The position numbers and the translations under genes are program-made. From positions 1 through 64,000 of the forward strand of contig JBBSOW010000002.1 of the NCBI GenBank assembly GCA_038259365.1: a DNA stretch of 64,000 nucleotides, given 5' to 3'. Below are positions 26,096 to 33,320 of this stretch, in pieces. The notes beneath the pieces were generated by a model. That model saw nothing but the letters and a program-made list of their open reading frames with translations, was not told the origin of the DNA and ran no database searches. Source of the stretch: JBBSOW01 sp038259365. GTDB lineage: Bacteria > Actinomycetota > Actinomycetes > Propionibacteriales > Propionibacteriaceae. Every line of letters starts with the position of its first letter. Positions within the stretch are counted from its first letter, which is position 1.

Positions 26096-27442
26096 TCAGG
26101 CGGCGTCTGGCTGATGTTGGGGCAGGGAGCCGTCGTCGGTGCCGAGGCTCTGGACGAAGGTCTTGCCGAACGCCAGGATGGGGATGACGATCAGGCCGCC
26201 GACGATGCCGCCGATAATGAGGCCCGCCGCGATGCCGAGCAACACCGCCAGGGGATGCAGCTTGACCGCCTTCCCGAGCAGGAAGGGCTGCAGAAAGTGA
26301 CCCTCGATGAACATGACGCCGACGATGACCCCCAGCATGATGGCGGCCTTGATCGGTCCCAGCGCCAAAAGTGCGACGGCGACCGCGATGGTGCCAGACA
26401 CGAAGGCACCGACCAGCGGGATGAAGGCGCCGAGGAAGACCAGGGCGGCCAGCGCGGGAGCGAGCGGAACGCCGAGGATGAGGGCCCCGATGAGGGTGCC
26501 GATCGCGTCCACCGCCGCGACGAGCACCGTGGCCCGCACGTAGGAGACCAGGGAATGCCAGCCGTGCTTCGCGGCGATGTCGGCGCGCTGGCGAGCAGCG
26601 CTGGGGAGGAACTTCAGCATGAAGGTCCAGATCTGGCGGCCGTTGTGCAGGAAGTAGATCAGCGAGAACAGCATCAGGGCCAGGCCGGCGAAAAAATGCC
26701 CGATCGAGCTACCCACGGTGGCGGCGTACTCCGCAATGGTGGACTTGGAGTTCAACAACCAATCCTTGAGGTTGCTCAGCTGGTCGTTGATCTGGGCCCC
26801 GTTGATCTGCAACGGGCCGGAGTTCAACCACGCGATCAACTGTCGGATGCCGCCGAGGCTTTGGTCGGCCAGCGATTCATAGCCACCGGCGATCACGGCG
26901 GTGATGCCGGTGATCGCTCCCCCCACGGCGAGGAGACCGCCGACGATGGAGATCGCGACCGCCGCCCCGTGCGGTATGCCCGTCTTGCGCAGCAGCTTGG
27001 TCACCGGGTGGAGCATGGCGGTGAGCAGGATCGCCACGGCCAACGGAACCGCCAGCTCCGACATGTAACGCAGAGCCCAGCCGACCCCCGCGACGGCCGC
27101 GCCGATCACGATCACCCGCCACGACCAAGACGCCGCCACCTGGACCGGCTTCGGCACCGCTCGGTCGAAGGCGTTGTCGGGAGCGAGGTTCGGATCCGGC
27201 AGACCCAGTTGAGTCGGATCCTCGATTTCGACGCGTGAGCGGGCGGCGTGCTTCTCGGCGTTGCGTCGCTCCTTCTCGTCGCGCTTCTCGGAGTTGCGTC
27301 GCTCCTTCTCGTCGCGCTTCTCGGAGTTGAGTCGCTCCTTCTCGTCGCGCTTCGCCGCCGCACCTACCTCGGTTTGCGCGTCCGTCTCGATGAGCGCTTG
27401 TTGCTTGCCTTGCTGCTTCTTGGCTTCGGTGCCGCTAGCCAC
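26096..27442 (-). CDS. AI-2E family transporter
   Basis: 448-residue polytopic protein of the AI-2E/YdiK/PerM family. Helices start near residue 108, and the family landmarks appear in order: a long soluble segment after helix 3 (about 195-250), then LALMLFSLIYFLHNG, GVPLAPALAALVFLGAFIPLVGAFVSG, and the final GHFLQPFLLGKAVKLHPLAVLL. Members export signalling molecules, act as sodium/proton antiporters or have no known substrate; this one is unassigned. The N-terminal 65 residues are a charged helix built from an 11-residue repeat (RDEKERRNSEK). Monocistronic, divergent from the MFS gene. Confidence 0.9.
   Translation of the reverse strand: MASGTEAKKQQGKQQALIETDAQTEVGAAAKRDEKERLNSEKRDEKERRNSEKRDEKERRNAEKHAARSRVEIEDPTQLGLPDPNLAPDNAFDRAVPKPVQVAASWSWRVIVIGAAVAGVGWALRYMSELAVPLAVAILLTAMLHPVTKLLRKTGIPHGAAVAISIVGGLLAVGGAITGITAVIAGGYESLADQSLGGIRQLIAWLNSGPLQINGAQINDQLSNLKDWLLNSKSTIAEYAATVGSSIGHFFAGLALMLFSLIYFLHNGRQIWTFMLKFLPSAARQRADIAAKHGWHSLVSYVRATVLVAAVDAIGTLIGALILGVPLAPALAALVFLGAFIPLVGAFVSGTIAVAVALLALGPIKAAIMLGVIVGVMFIEGHFLQPFLLGKAVKLHPLAVLLGIAAGLIIGGIVGGLIVIPILAFGKTFVQSLGTDDGSLPQHQPDAA
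27261..27353. repeat. 33-bp tandem repeat in the AI-2E transporter gene
   Basis: Two identical 33-base units (27261-27293 and 27294-27326) and a third partial unit (27327-27353, one substitution) encode three RDEKER-type 11-residue blocks. The period of 33 keeps frame and matches a heptad-like charged helix. A fourth, degenerate unit lies at about 27240-27260. Confidence 0.92.
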
Positions 27443-27579
27443 AGGCGTTCCTTTTCGTGAATCAGATGGGTCCCGAGGGGTGCCTCGGACAGGGTGGGGT
27501 CAGCCGCGCTGTCCACTCCAGCCTAACGGCCCCCGAAGGCTTTTCCGGTGAGGCAACCAAGCGAGCTATCTTTGCCCCG

Positions 27580-28893
27580 ATGCCAAAACTTCAGTTCCCC
27601 GGTCCCGCCCGAGCCAAGGCGTGGGTCCGGCAGCGCTCGACGCTGCCTCGCGACGTGATCGTGCTCGCCCTCATCGCCTTCTGCGTGATGCTCGGCTTCG
27701 GCGTGGTCATCCCCGTCCTGCCGGTGTTCGCCCGCAGCTTCGGGGTGGGGAACTTCGAGGTCGGGATGGTCGTCTCGGTCTTCGCCCTTATGCGCCTGAT
27801 CATCAGCCCTTTCACGGCACGGATGATCAACTGGTGGGGCGAACGGGTGGTCCTGGCCGTCGGCATCTACATCGTCGCCGCCTCCTCGGCCGTCTCCGGT
27901 CTGGCGGCCAACTACGAACAGCTGTTGATCATGCGCGGCGTCGGTGGCATCGGCTCGGCCATGTTCACGGTGTCGGCTATGACGCTGCTGCTGAACAGCG
28001 TCGACGCGACGCGACGCGGCCGAGCGCAGAGCTTCTTTCAGGGCGGTTTCCTCCTCGGCGGCATGGCCGGGCCGGCGCTGGGTGGACTCTTGTCCAAGAT
28101 CTCGCTCACGGCACCCTTCTTCTTCTACGCCGCGACGCTCGCGGTGGCGGGCACGATCGGCCTGCTGTTGCTCAACCCGCCGGGCGATCGCGCCGCCAAG
28201 GCCGACGTGGCCCCGGCCCGGCCGTTCCGCGAGGTGCTGCGGGACAGCCGCTACCAGGCGGCGCTCGTGGCCAACTTCGCGCAAGGGTGGAACTCCTTCG
28301 GCGTCCGCTCGGCCCTGATCCCGGTCTTGGTGGTGGAGGGTCTGCGGCGCGAGCCCACCTGGACCGGCATCGCCTTCGCCATCGCCGCCGTTGCGCAGGC
28401 GATCGCGCTCGCCCCCGCCGGTAAATTCGTCGACACCGTCGGCCGCAAACAGGCCATCATCCTGGGCTCCGGCTTGTCCGCCACGTCCATGGTGGCCATC
28501 GCCTTCGTGCCCAACATCTGGGTGCTCATCGTGGTGTTGTGCGTCTACGCGGTGGGGGCCTCCATGCTCGGCACGGCTCCCGCGTCCTCGGTGGGCGACG
28601 CCGCCGGGGCGCGCAGCGGTACGCCCGTGGCGGTGTTCTCGATGACCTCCGACGTCGGCGCCATCATCGGGCCGCTGGTCGCTGGCCTTTTGGCCGATCA
28701 GGTCTCGATGTCGGTCGCGTTCGTGACGGGCGCGATGCTCCTCGGGGTGGCCATGCTCGTCAGCCTCCGGATGCCCGGCGGGGTCCCGGGAGTCGACGGC
28801 GCCCCGCCCCCGGTGAGCTCGCCGGACTCGAATGAGAAGCCACCGGACAACGTGACGCAGGAGCCCACCGATGACGCCCAAGCCGCTCGCTGA
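27580..28893 (+). CDS. MFS transporter, drug/proton antiporter type
   Basis: 437 residues with about 12 transmembrane helices. The first helix pair ends in a DHA1-type motif A equivalent (TARMINWWGERVVL), and helix 1 has GFGVVIPVLPVFARSFG as in Bmr/MdtG-type drug exporters. The central loop is near residue 205 (NPPGDRAAKADVAP). ATG 27580 directly precedes the hydrophilic leader; the frame is open further upstream but has no ribosome site. The hydrophilic C-terminal tail overlaps the start of ung by 23 bases, so the two are translated from one message. Confidence 0.9.
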   Translation: MPKLQFPGPARAKAWVRQRSTLPRDVIVLALIAFCVMLGFGVVIPVLPVFARSFGVGNFEVGMVVSVFALMRLIISPFTARMINWWGERVVLAVGIYIVAASSAVSGLAANYEQLLIMRGVGGIGSAMFTVSAMTLLLNSVDATRRGRAQSFFQGGFLLGGMAGPALGGLLSKISLTAPFFFYAATLAVAGTIGLLLLNPPGDRAAKADVAPARPFREVLRDSRYQAALVANFAQGWNSFGVRSALIPVLVVEGLRREPTWTGIAFAIAAVAQAIALAPAGKFVDTVGRKQAIILGSGLSATSMVAIAFVPNIWVLIVVLCVYAVGASMLGTAPASSVGDAAGARSGTPVAVFSMTSDVGAIIGPLVAGLLADQVSMSVAFVTGAMLLGVAMLVSLRMPGGVPGVDGAPPPVSSPDSNEKPPDNVTQEPTDDAQAAR

Positions 28894-29569
28894 TCTGATC
28901 GCCCCCGACTGGGCCGAGGCCCTCGCCCCGGTGGCGGACAACGTGAGCGCCATGGGGGACTTCCTGCGCGGCGAGACCGCGGCGGGCCGCAGGTACCTGC
29001 CGGCGGGAAACAACGTCCTGCGGGCGTTCACGCTGCCGATCCAACGGGTCCGCGTTCTGCTCGTGGGTCAGGATCCCTACCCCACACCGGGCCACGCGGT
29101 CGGGTTGTCGTTCTCGGTGGCGGGCGATGTCCGTCCCGTTCCGCGGAGCCTGGCCAACATCTACCGCGAGCTCGAGTCCGATCTCGGCATCGCCCCCGCC
29201 CCGCACGGTGACCTGAGCCCGTGGTTCGAGCGCGGCGTGCTGCTGCTGAACCGCGTGCTCACCGTCGAGCCCGGCAACTCCGGCTCCCACCGCGGCAAGG
29301 GCTGGGAGCAGATCACCCAGACCGCCATCGAGGCGCTCGTCGCCCGCGGGGGCCCGCTCGTGGCGATCCTGTGGGGACGCGACGCCCAGTCGTTGATCCC
29401 GACCCTCGACGAGGCCAACCCGCCGGTGCCGCATATCGCCAGCGTGCATCCCTCGCCCCTGTCGGCGTCCCGCGGCTTCTTCGGCTCGCGACCCTTCAGC
29501 CGGGCCAACGATGCCCTGGTGGCTCAGGGCGCGGAGCCGATCGACTGGTCGCTTGAAAGCCTCGCCTAG
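28871..29569 (+). CDS. ung: Uracil-DNA glycosylase, family 1
   Basis: 232 residues. Removes uracil from DNA as the first step of base-excision repair. Family 1 motifs are complete: water-activating loop LLVGQDPYPTPGHAVGLSFS with the catalytic Asp, LLLNRVLTVEPGNSGSH, and the minor-groove intercalation loop HPSPLSASRGFFGSRPFS with the catalytic His. The start overlaps the MFS gene end. msrA starts 11 bases after the stop, so MFS-ung-msrA look like one operon. Confidence 0.97.
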   Translation: MTPKPLADLIAPDWAEALAPVADNVSAMGDFLRGETAAGRRYLPAGNNVLRAFTLPIQRVRVLLVGQDPYPTPGHAVGLSFSVAGDVRPVPRSLANIYRELESDLGIAPAPHGDLSPWFERGVLLLNRVLTVEPGNSGSHRGKGWEQITQTAIEALVARGGPLVAILWGRDAQSLIPTLDEANPPVPHIASVHPSPLSASRGFFGSRPFSRANDALVAQGAEPIDWSLESLA

Positions 29570-29579
29570 ACTCGGAAGC

Positions 29580-30212
29580 ATGTTCAGCTTCCGCCGCGCC
29601 GCCACCATGATCGAGCCCGAACGCGCCCTCCCGGGCAGCGACGAGCCCGTGCTCAAGGGCTCTGTCAAGCACGTCATCTTCGACACCCCCATCGAACCGC
29701 CACCGGCGGGCTCCGAGCTCGCCTACTTCGGCATGGGCTGTTTCTGGGGAGCCGAGAAGCTTTTTTGGGGCCTCGACGGCGTCACCTCGACCGCCGTCGG
29801 TTACCAGGGCGGCTACTCCCCCAACCCCACCTACGACGAGGTGTGTTCGGGCCGGACCGGCCACACCGAGGCCGTTCGCGTCGCGTTCGACCCCGAGAAG
29901 ATCGGCTACGCCGACCTGCTCAAGGCGTTCTTCGAGAATCATGACCCCACCCAGGGGCTACGCCAGGGCAACGACGTCGGCAGCCAGTACCGCTCGGCCA
30001 TCTACACCGCCAGCGCCGAGCAGGCCGAGACCGTCGAAAAGGTGCGCCAGGACTTCCAGCAGGCGCTCAACGCCAAGGGCTACGGCGAGATCAGCACCGA
30101 GATCGCCACCTCGGGCGACTTCTACCTGGCCGAGGCCTACCACCAGCAGTATCTGGCGAAGAACCCCGGCGGCTACTGCCCCATCCACGCTACCGGAGTC
30201 ACCTGCAACTGA
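29580..30212 (+). CDS. msrA: Peptide methionine sulfoxide reductase MsrA
   Basis: 210 residues. Repairs (S)-methionine sulfoxide in proteins and free form using a cysteine sulfenic acid mechanism. The catalytic motif is FGMGCFWGAEKLFW; later landmarks are GYQGGYSPNPTYDEVCSGRTGHTEAV and ENHDPTQGLRQGNDVGSQYRSAIY. Resolving cysteines are near the C terminus (NPGGYCPIHATGVTCN). The N-terminal 45-residue extension is usual for the longer form of the family. ATG 29580 is chosen as it gives the common MFSFRRAATMI start. Confidence 0.97.
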   Translation: MFSFRRAATMIEPERALPGSDEPVLKGSVKHVIFDTPIEPPPAGSELAYFGMGCFWGAEKLFWGLDGVTSTAVGYQGGYSPNPTYDEVCSGRTGHTEAVRVAFDPEKIGYADLLKAFFENHDPTQGLRQGNDVGSQYRSAIYTASAEQAETVEKVRQDFQQALNAKGYGEISTEIATSGDFYLAEAYHQQYLAKNPGGYCPIHATGVTCN

Positions 30213-30230
30213 GCCGAGTTTATGCTGCGC

Positions 30231-30652
30231 TCAGGGTTGACGACTGAGCATCATTGGGACGCGGCTGTGCTGGTCAATAAACTTGGATAATCCCGTATCT
30301 ATGAACCCGGTGACGGCAAGAAGATCGTCGTATCGGTCTTGCGGGTTTTCGGACCAGATGCGGTGATGGTGGCCGATCCGGTTGCGGAATTCCCGCAAGC
30401 GCCGGACCGGGTCCTGGACGGTCGCCTGGTTGCGATCTGGGGCATGCGGGAACGCCGATGCAAGGTCCGGCCAAAGAAACTTCTGCTTCTGAGACACCAT
30501 CTGATGCCAGAACCCGAGCGAGAGTTCGGAGATCAGCTGGCCTCCATCCAGGCCCTTGTGGTTCCGGCGAACACGGCGTTTCGCCTCTTCGACGTTGCTA
30601 TAGGGCTGTCGGTGCTTCCCCGGCGCGGTGGCGTCACGGCCAAGTTCTCGAG
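30231..30652 (-). pseudogene. Abi-like (AbiD/F type) protein, N-terminally truncated
   Basis: About 130 codons encode the C-terminal half of an Abi-like abortive-infection/HEPN-type protein: SNVEEAKRRVRRNHKG, LISELSLGFWHQMVSQKQ, then RRLREFRNRIGHHHRIW, which carries the RNxxxH-type motif (RNRIGHH) of HEPN ribonucleases, and LLAVTGFIDTGLSKFI. An in-frame TAG near 30650 and the abutting transposase remnant replace the missing N-terminal half. The gene was probably cut by the IS256-type insertion and is not functional as drawn. Confidence 0.7.
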
Positions 30653-30983
30653 CGTCATCGAACTACCAATGCCCACTGCGCCCCAACTTTCCGTATGTCT
30701 GCGGGAGTTGCCCCCGTTCCGCCCCCCTCGACCGCGTGCTTGCCATGGCCCACATGCTCGGCCATCTCTTCATCCAAAGCCGCTTCGATCACGGCTCTGG
30801 TCAACGCCTTGAGCAACCCGTTCGGGCCGGTCGACGCCACGCCTTGATCCCTGGCCGGCGGACCAGCCCGTCGACCACGGCGATCTCCTCGGCCGACAGC
30901 TTTAGCTGCGAGCTCGGCTCATCAGCCTTCGCGGGCAACTTCTATGATGCTGAGTCCATAGCATCCAGTGTGTTGGTCATCAT
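30653..30983 (-). pseudogene. IS256-family (mutator) transposase, 5' remnant
   Basis: Starting at ATG 30983 the frame reads MTNTLDAMDSAS and then hits TAG. Further on, a shifted frame carries LSAEEIAVVDGLV and another TGPNGLLKALTRAVIEAALD with EEMAEHVGHGKHAVEG, the recognisable N-terminal region of IS256-type DDE transposases. The catalytic DDE domain is absent. At least two frame changes and a stop make it dead. Terminal inverted repeats could not be identified with confidence, although sequence upstream of 31000 may hold one end. Confidence 0.75.
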
Positions 30984-31045
30984 CACCCTTCCTGCCCAAC
31001 TGGGCCGTAGAGCCACTTACACCGTGCAAGCGACAGACCCTCCTG

Positions 31046-31531
31046 CTAGGGCGGCGGTGACCCGAGGAGTGCTTCCTTTTCGGTGGCGTCGGCGGTGAGG
31101 GTACGTAGCATGGTGTGGAGGTGTCTTTCCTCGTCGCTGAAGTGTTTCTTCATCACCGCCTCAATCCGGTCGAGCTGGGCATCCAACCCGTCTCGTGCGA
31201 CGTCGTTGGCAATGTCGGAGCCGATCAACAACTCCTCGAACTCGGAGAGGAGGCTGGCCAGGGTGCGGTGGTCTTGCATGAGTACGGCGATGGCGTCGCG
31301 GAGTTCTGGTGCGTCTGCCAAGAGCCGAGGGAACAGGGCGGCGTCTTCGCTGCGGTGATGATCATCGAGGGCGGAGCAGAATCCGCGGCAGTGAAGGGTG
31401 AGATCGTTGCTGAGGGAGTCGAGGGGCGCCACGGTGGCGATCGATATCCGGGCCTCGTTCAGTGCGCGCTCCAAGGCGTGATGTGCGTATTGGAGTTCCA
31501 CATTCCATGCGAGGAGTCGTTCGCGTTCCAT
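31046..31531 (-). CDS. Hemerythrin HHE domain protein
   Basis: 161 residues, a four-helix bundle expected to hold a di-iron centre that binds oxygen, NO or peroxide. Ligand pattern: first His near QYAHHALERAL, then LDDHHRSEDAALFPRL (H...E), MQDHRTLASLL, and KKHFSDEERHLHTML (H...E). Last gene of the PadR - NAD(P)-binding protein - hemerythrin operon, 15 bases downstream of the middle gene, which suggests a stress-response role under PadR control. It lies next to the IS256 remnant but is itself intact. Confidence 0.87.
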   Translation of the reverse strand: MERERLLAWNVELQYAHHALERALNEARISIATVAPLDSLSNDLTLHCRGFCSALDDHHRSEDAALFPRLLADAPELRDAIAVLMQDHRTLASLLSEFEELLIGSDIANDVARDGLDAQLDRIEAVMKKHFSDEERHLHTMLRTLTADATEKEALLGSPPP

Positions 31532-31546
31532 GATCGAGCACCTTCT

Positions 31547-32185
31547 TTACACCGATACGGTCACGACGTGACCGATCAGGGCGTCGTCGGTGGCGGCATG
31601 AAGCATGGCGGTGGCCAAGTCGGCTCGGCTGATCTTCTTGACCCCTTTCAGGTGTGAGTCGATGGCTGAGCGGTGGGTACCGGCCGGTGGGTCGTCGGTC
31701 AGCAGTGGCGGGCGCACGATGGTCCAGTCGATGCCGTCGGTGCCGCGGAGAGCTTCCTCCATGATGCGGAGGTCGGCGTAGCTGGGACCGAAGTACCGCC
31801 ACAGGATGGGGTGCAACAGACACCGCTCGAACAGGTTCTTCTCCTGCGCAAGCGAGGCGGGTACCGCACTGACGGTGACTAGGCGGCGCACGCCGGCGCG
31901 GTGCATCTCGGCAGTGACATTGGCCATCCCGCGGGAATAGACCTCAGTCGGTTCCTTGCCGTTGCCTGGCCCAACGACATAGATCACGGCATCGGCCTCG
32001 ACGAAGAGCCCCTGAAGCGAAGGGGGCTCCAGCACATCGACCCGATGGGCCACAACCCCGCCCGCGGGCGGTTGGTATTTGCCGGTGTCTCGAACCAGGG
32101 CCGTGACGCGGTGTCCGGCGGTGGCGGCCTGGGCGATGATGAGGGTTCCGGTACGGCCGGCGGCTCCAATGACGGCGATATTCAT
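31547..32185 (-). CDS. NAD(P)-binding atypical SDR (NmrA-like)
   Basis: 212 residues. N-terminal Rossmann fold IAVIGAAGRTGTLIIAQAATAGH with the atypical GxxGxxG motif, DAVIYVVGPG, and the segment RRLVTVSAV with a following catalytic-region change: no YxxxK is visible, so it is a binding or flavin-reductase-like member rather than a classical dehydrogenase. The segment DWTIVRPPLLTD is typical of NmrA-like proteins. Located 24 bases after padR and 15 bases before the hemerythrin gene. Confidence 0.85.
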   Translation of the reverse strand: MNIAVIGAAGRTGTLIIAQAATAGHRVTALVRDTGKYQPPAGGVVAHRVDVLEPPSLQGLFVEADAVIYVVGPGNGKEPTEVYSRGMANVTAEMHRAGVRRLVTVSAVPASLAQEKNLFERCLLHPILWRYFGPSYADLRIMEEALRGTDGIDWTIVRPPLLTDDPPAGTHRSAIDSHLKGVKKISRADLATAMLHAATDDALIGHVVTVSV

Positions 32186-32209
32186 GTGTTGTGACCTTTC
32201 CTCGTTGGA

Positions 32210-32803
32210 TCAGGGCGTGTGGGTGAGGTGCGCTGAAACGCCATCCGGTGATGGTGGGACGTCGTTGGTGTCTTGGACGGTCAGTTCGGCAAGGAGTTGT
32301 TCGTGCCACTGCACCTCGGTGCGCAGTCGTTGTAGCACGTGTCGAAAGGTGATCGGCTCGAACCCCACGAGGTGTTGCTTCGATGACGCGTACGCGGCTT
32401 CATGGATGGCCAGACGCTCCACCAGGGCGGTGTGACGAGACCTGAGCATTTCGCCCAGCTCGTGTGTGGCCAGGTCGGAGACGTACCGTAGGGCCAGGTC
32501 CACAGGATCAACCGCAAACACCACCCGTTGCAACGCTTCGTTGCGCTGGGCAATGAGTTCTCGGCGTCCGGCCGCGGTGATGCGGTAGATCGTGCGTTGA
32601 GGCGAGTTTTGGGGCGTCTCGGTGCGCTCGACCTCTACCAGTCCCTCATCGGTCATCCGGTGCAGGGCGCTGTAAAGGGAGCCCGGCTTCACATCGCTCC
32701 ACCATTCAGCTTGATCTCGGAGAGCGTCCTGGCGGATCTGATAGCCGTGCATCGGGCCCCCCTCCGACAGGGCACCCAATATGAACAAACGAACAGGCTG
32801 CAT
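32210..32803 (-). CDS. PadR family transcriptional regulator
   Basis: 197 residues. The N-terminal winged helix is typical (LFILGALSEGGPMHGYQIRQ, VKPGSLYSALHRMTDEGLVEV, RTIYRITAAGRREL). The C-terminal half is a long helical dimerisation domain (PF10400-like). ATG 32803 is chosen; a TTG three bases earlier is less likely. It has no ribosome site, and a -10-like TAGACT ends 6 bases before the ATG, so the message may be leaderless. The palindrome at 32808-32825 covers that -10, implying autorepression of the three-gene operon. Confidence 0.92.
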   Translation of the reverse strand: MQPVRLFILGALSEGGPMHGYQIRQDALRDQAEWWSDVKPGSLYSALHRMTDEGLVEVERTETPQNSPQRTIYRITAAGRRELIAQRNEALQRVVFAVDPVDLALRYVSDLATHELGEMLRSRHTALVERLAIHEAAYASSKQHLVGFEPITFRHVLQRLRTEVQWHEQLLAELTVQDTNDVPPSPDGVSAHLTHTP

Positions 32804-32807
32804 CAAG

Positions 32808-32825
32808 CTAGTCTAACGCGACTAG
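32808..32825 (-). promoter_or_regulatory. PadR operator and overlapping promoter -10
   Basis: Perfect inverted repeat CTAGTC-TAACGC-GACTAG with 6-base spacer immediately upstream of the padR start. On the minus strand it contains TAGACT (32815-32810), a fair -10 placed for transcription to start at or beside the ATG. A further CTAG half-site follows at 32831-32834. Position argues for autoregulation by the PadR protein; binding is inferred. Confidence 0.65.
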
Positions 32826-32875
32826 TCGTTCTAGCCGAGCGCCGAGCTGCAAGATCCCCGAACAGGACAGAAAAA

Positions 32876-33060
32876 AGTGGAACCGCGAGCTGATCGACGA
32901 AGGTCATGCCCTCGTGCGAGACTGCCTGGCGGCGAACCGGCCCGGCTCTTACCAACTCAAGCGGCGATTCAGGCCGTGCACTGCGATGCGGCGCGCGATG
33001 AGGACACCGACTGGCGGCAGATCCGTGCACTCTACGACGAATCGATGCGAGGACTCCGTG
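32876..33060 (+). pseudogene. ECF sigma factor (DUF6596 type) fragment, frameshifted
   Basis: The frame WNRELIDEGHALVRDC...RPGSYQL followed, one frame over, by QAAIQAVHCDAARDEDTDWR and QIRALYDE is the C-terminal DUF6596 region of the RpoE-like/ECF42-type sigma family. The frame break is at about 32955-32958, where one base appears lost. The sigma-2 and sigma-4 domains are missing and there is no start. It is a remnant. The rest of the 32826-33218 interval shows no recognisable gene. Confidence 0.7.
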
Positions 33061-33218
33061 GAATGGTTTGTGGTACCGTATTCGACCATCCCGAGCGACT
33101 CCGCGCGAAGAACATGTAGGACCAGCGACAGCGCAGGGGCACGCGGCATCACATGACGCAGGCAGCGCTAGCCACGGCCTCATCGTCGAACCCTAGGCCA
33201 ACGCGAAGCGACGACCTC

Positions 33219-33320
33219 TCAAAATGGGCCGTTACGGAACCCAAGGTAGGCTCTGCTCGCCAACTCGGAGCCGAACGCCGTCGAGGCGCCAGTCCCGCGC
33301 AGCAGCCGCCACAGCGACAT
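33219..33320 (-). CDS. Possible 33-residue peptide coupled to the ankyrin lipoprotein gene
   Basis: ATG 33320 shares a base with the ankyrin stop (TAATG), a classical reinitiation junction, and the frame runs 33 codons: MSLWRLLRGTGASTAFGSEL and on to a TGA. There is no hydrophobic segment and no family match. It may be the remnant start of a longer gene or chance. Confidence 0.25.
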   Translation of the reverse strand: MSLWRLLRGTGASTAFGSELASRAYLGFRNGPF

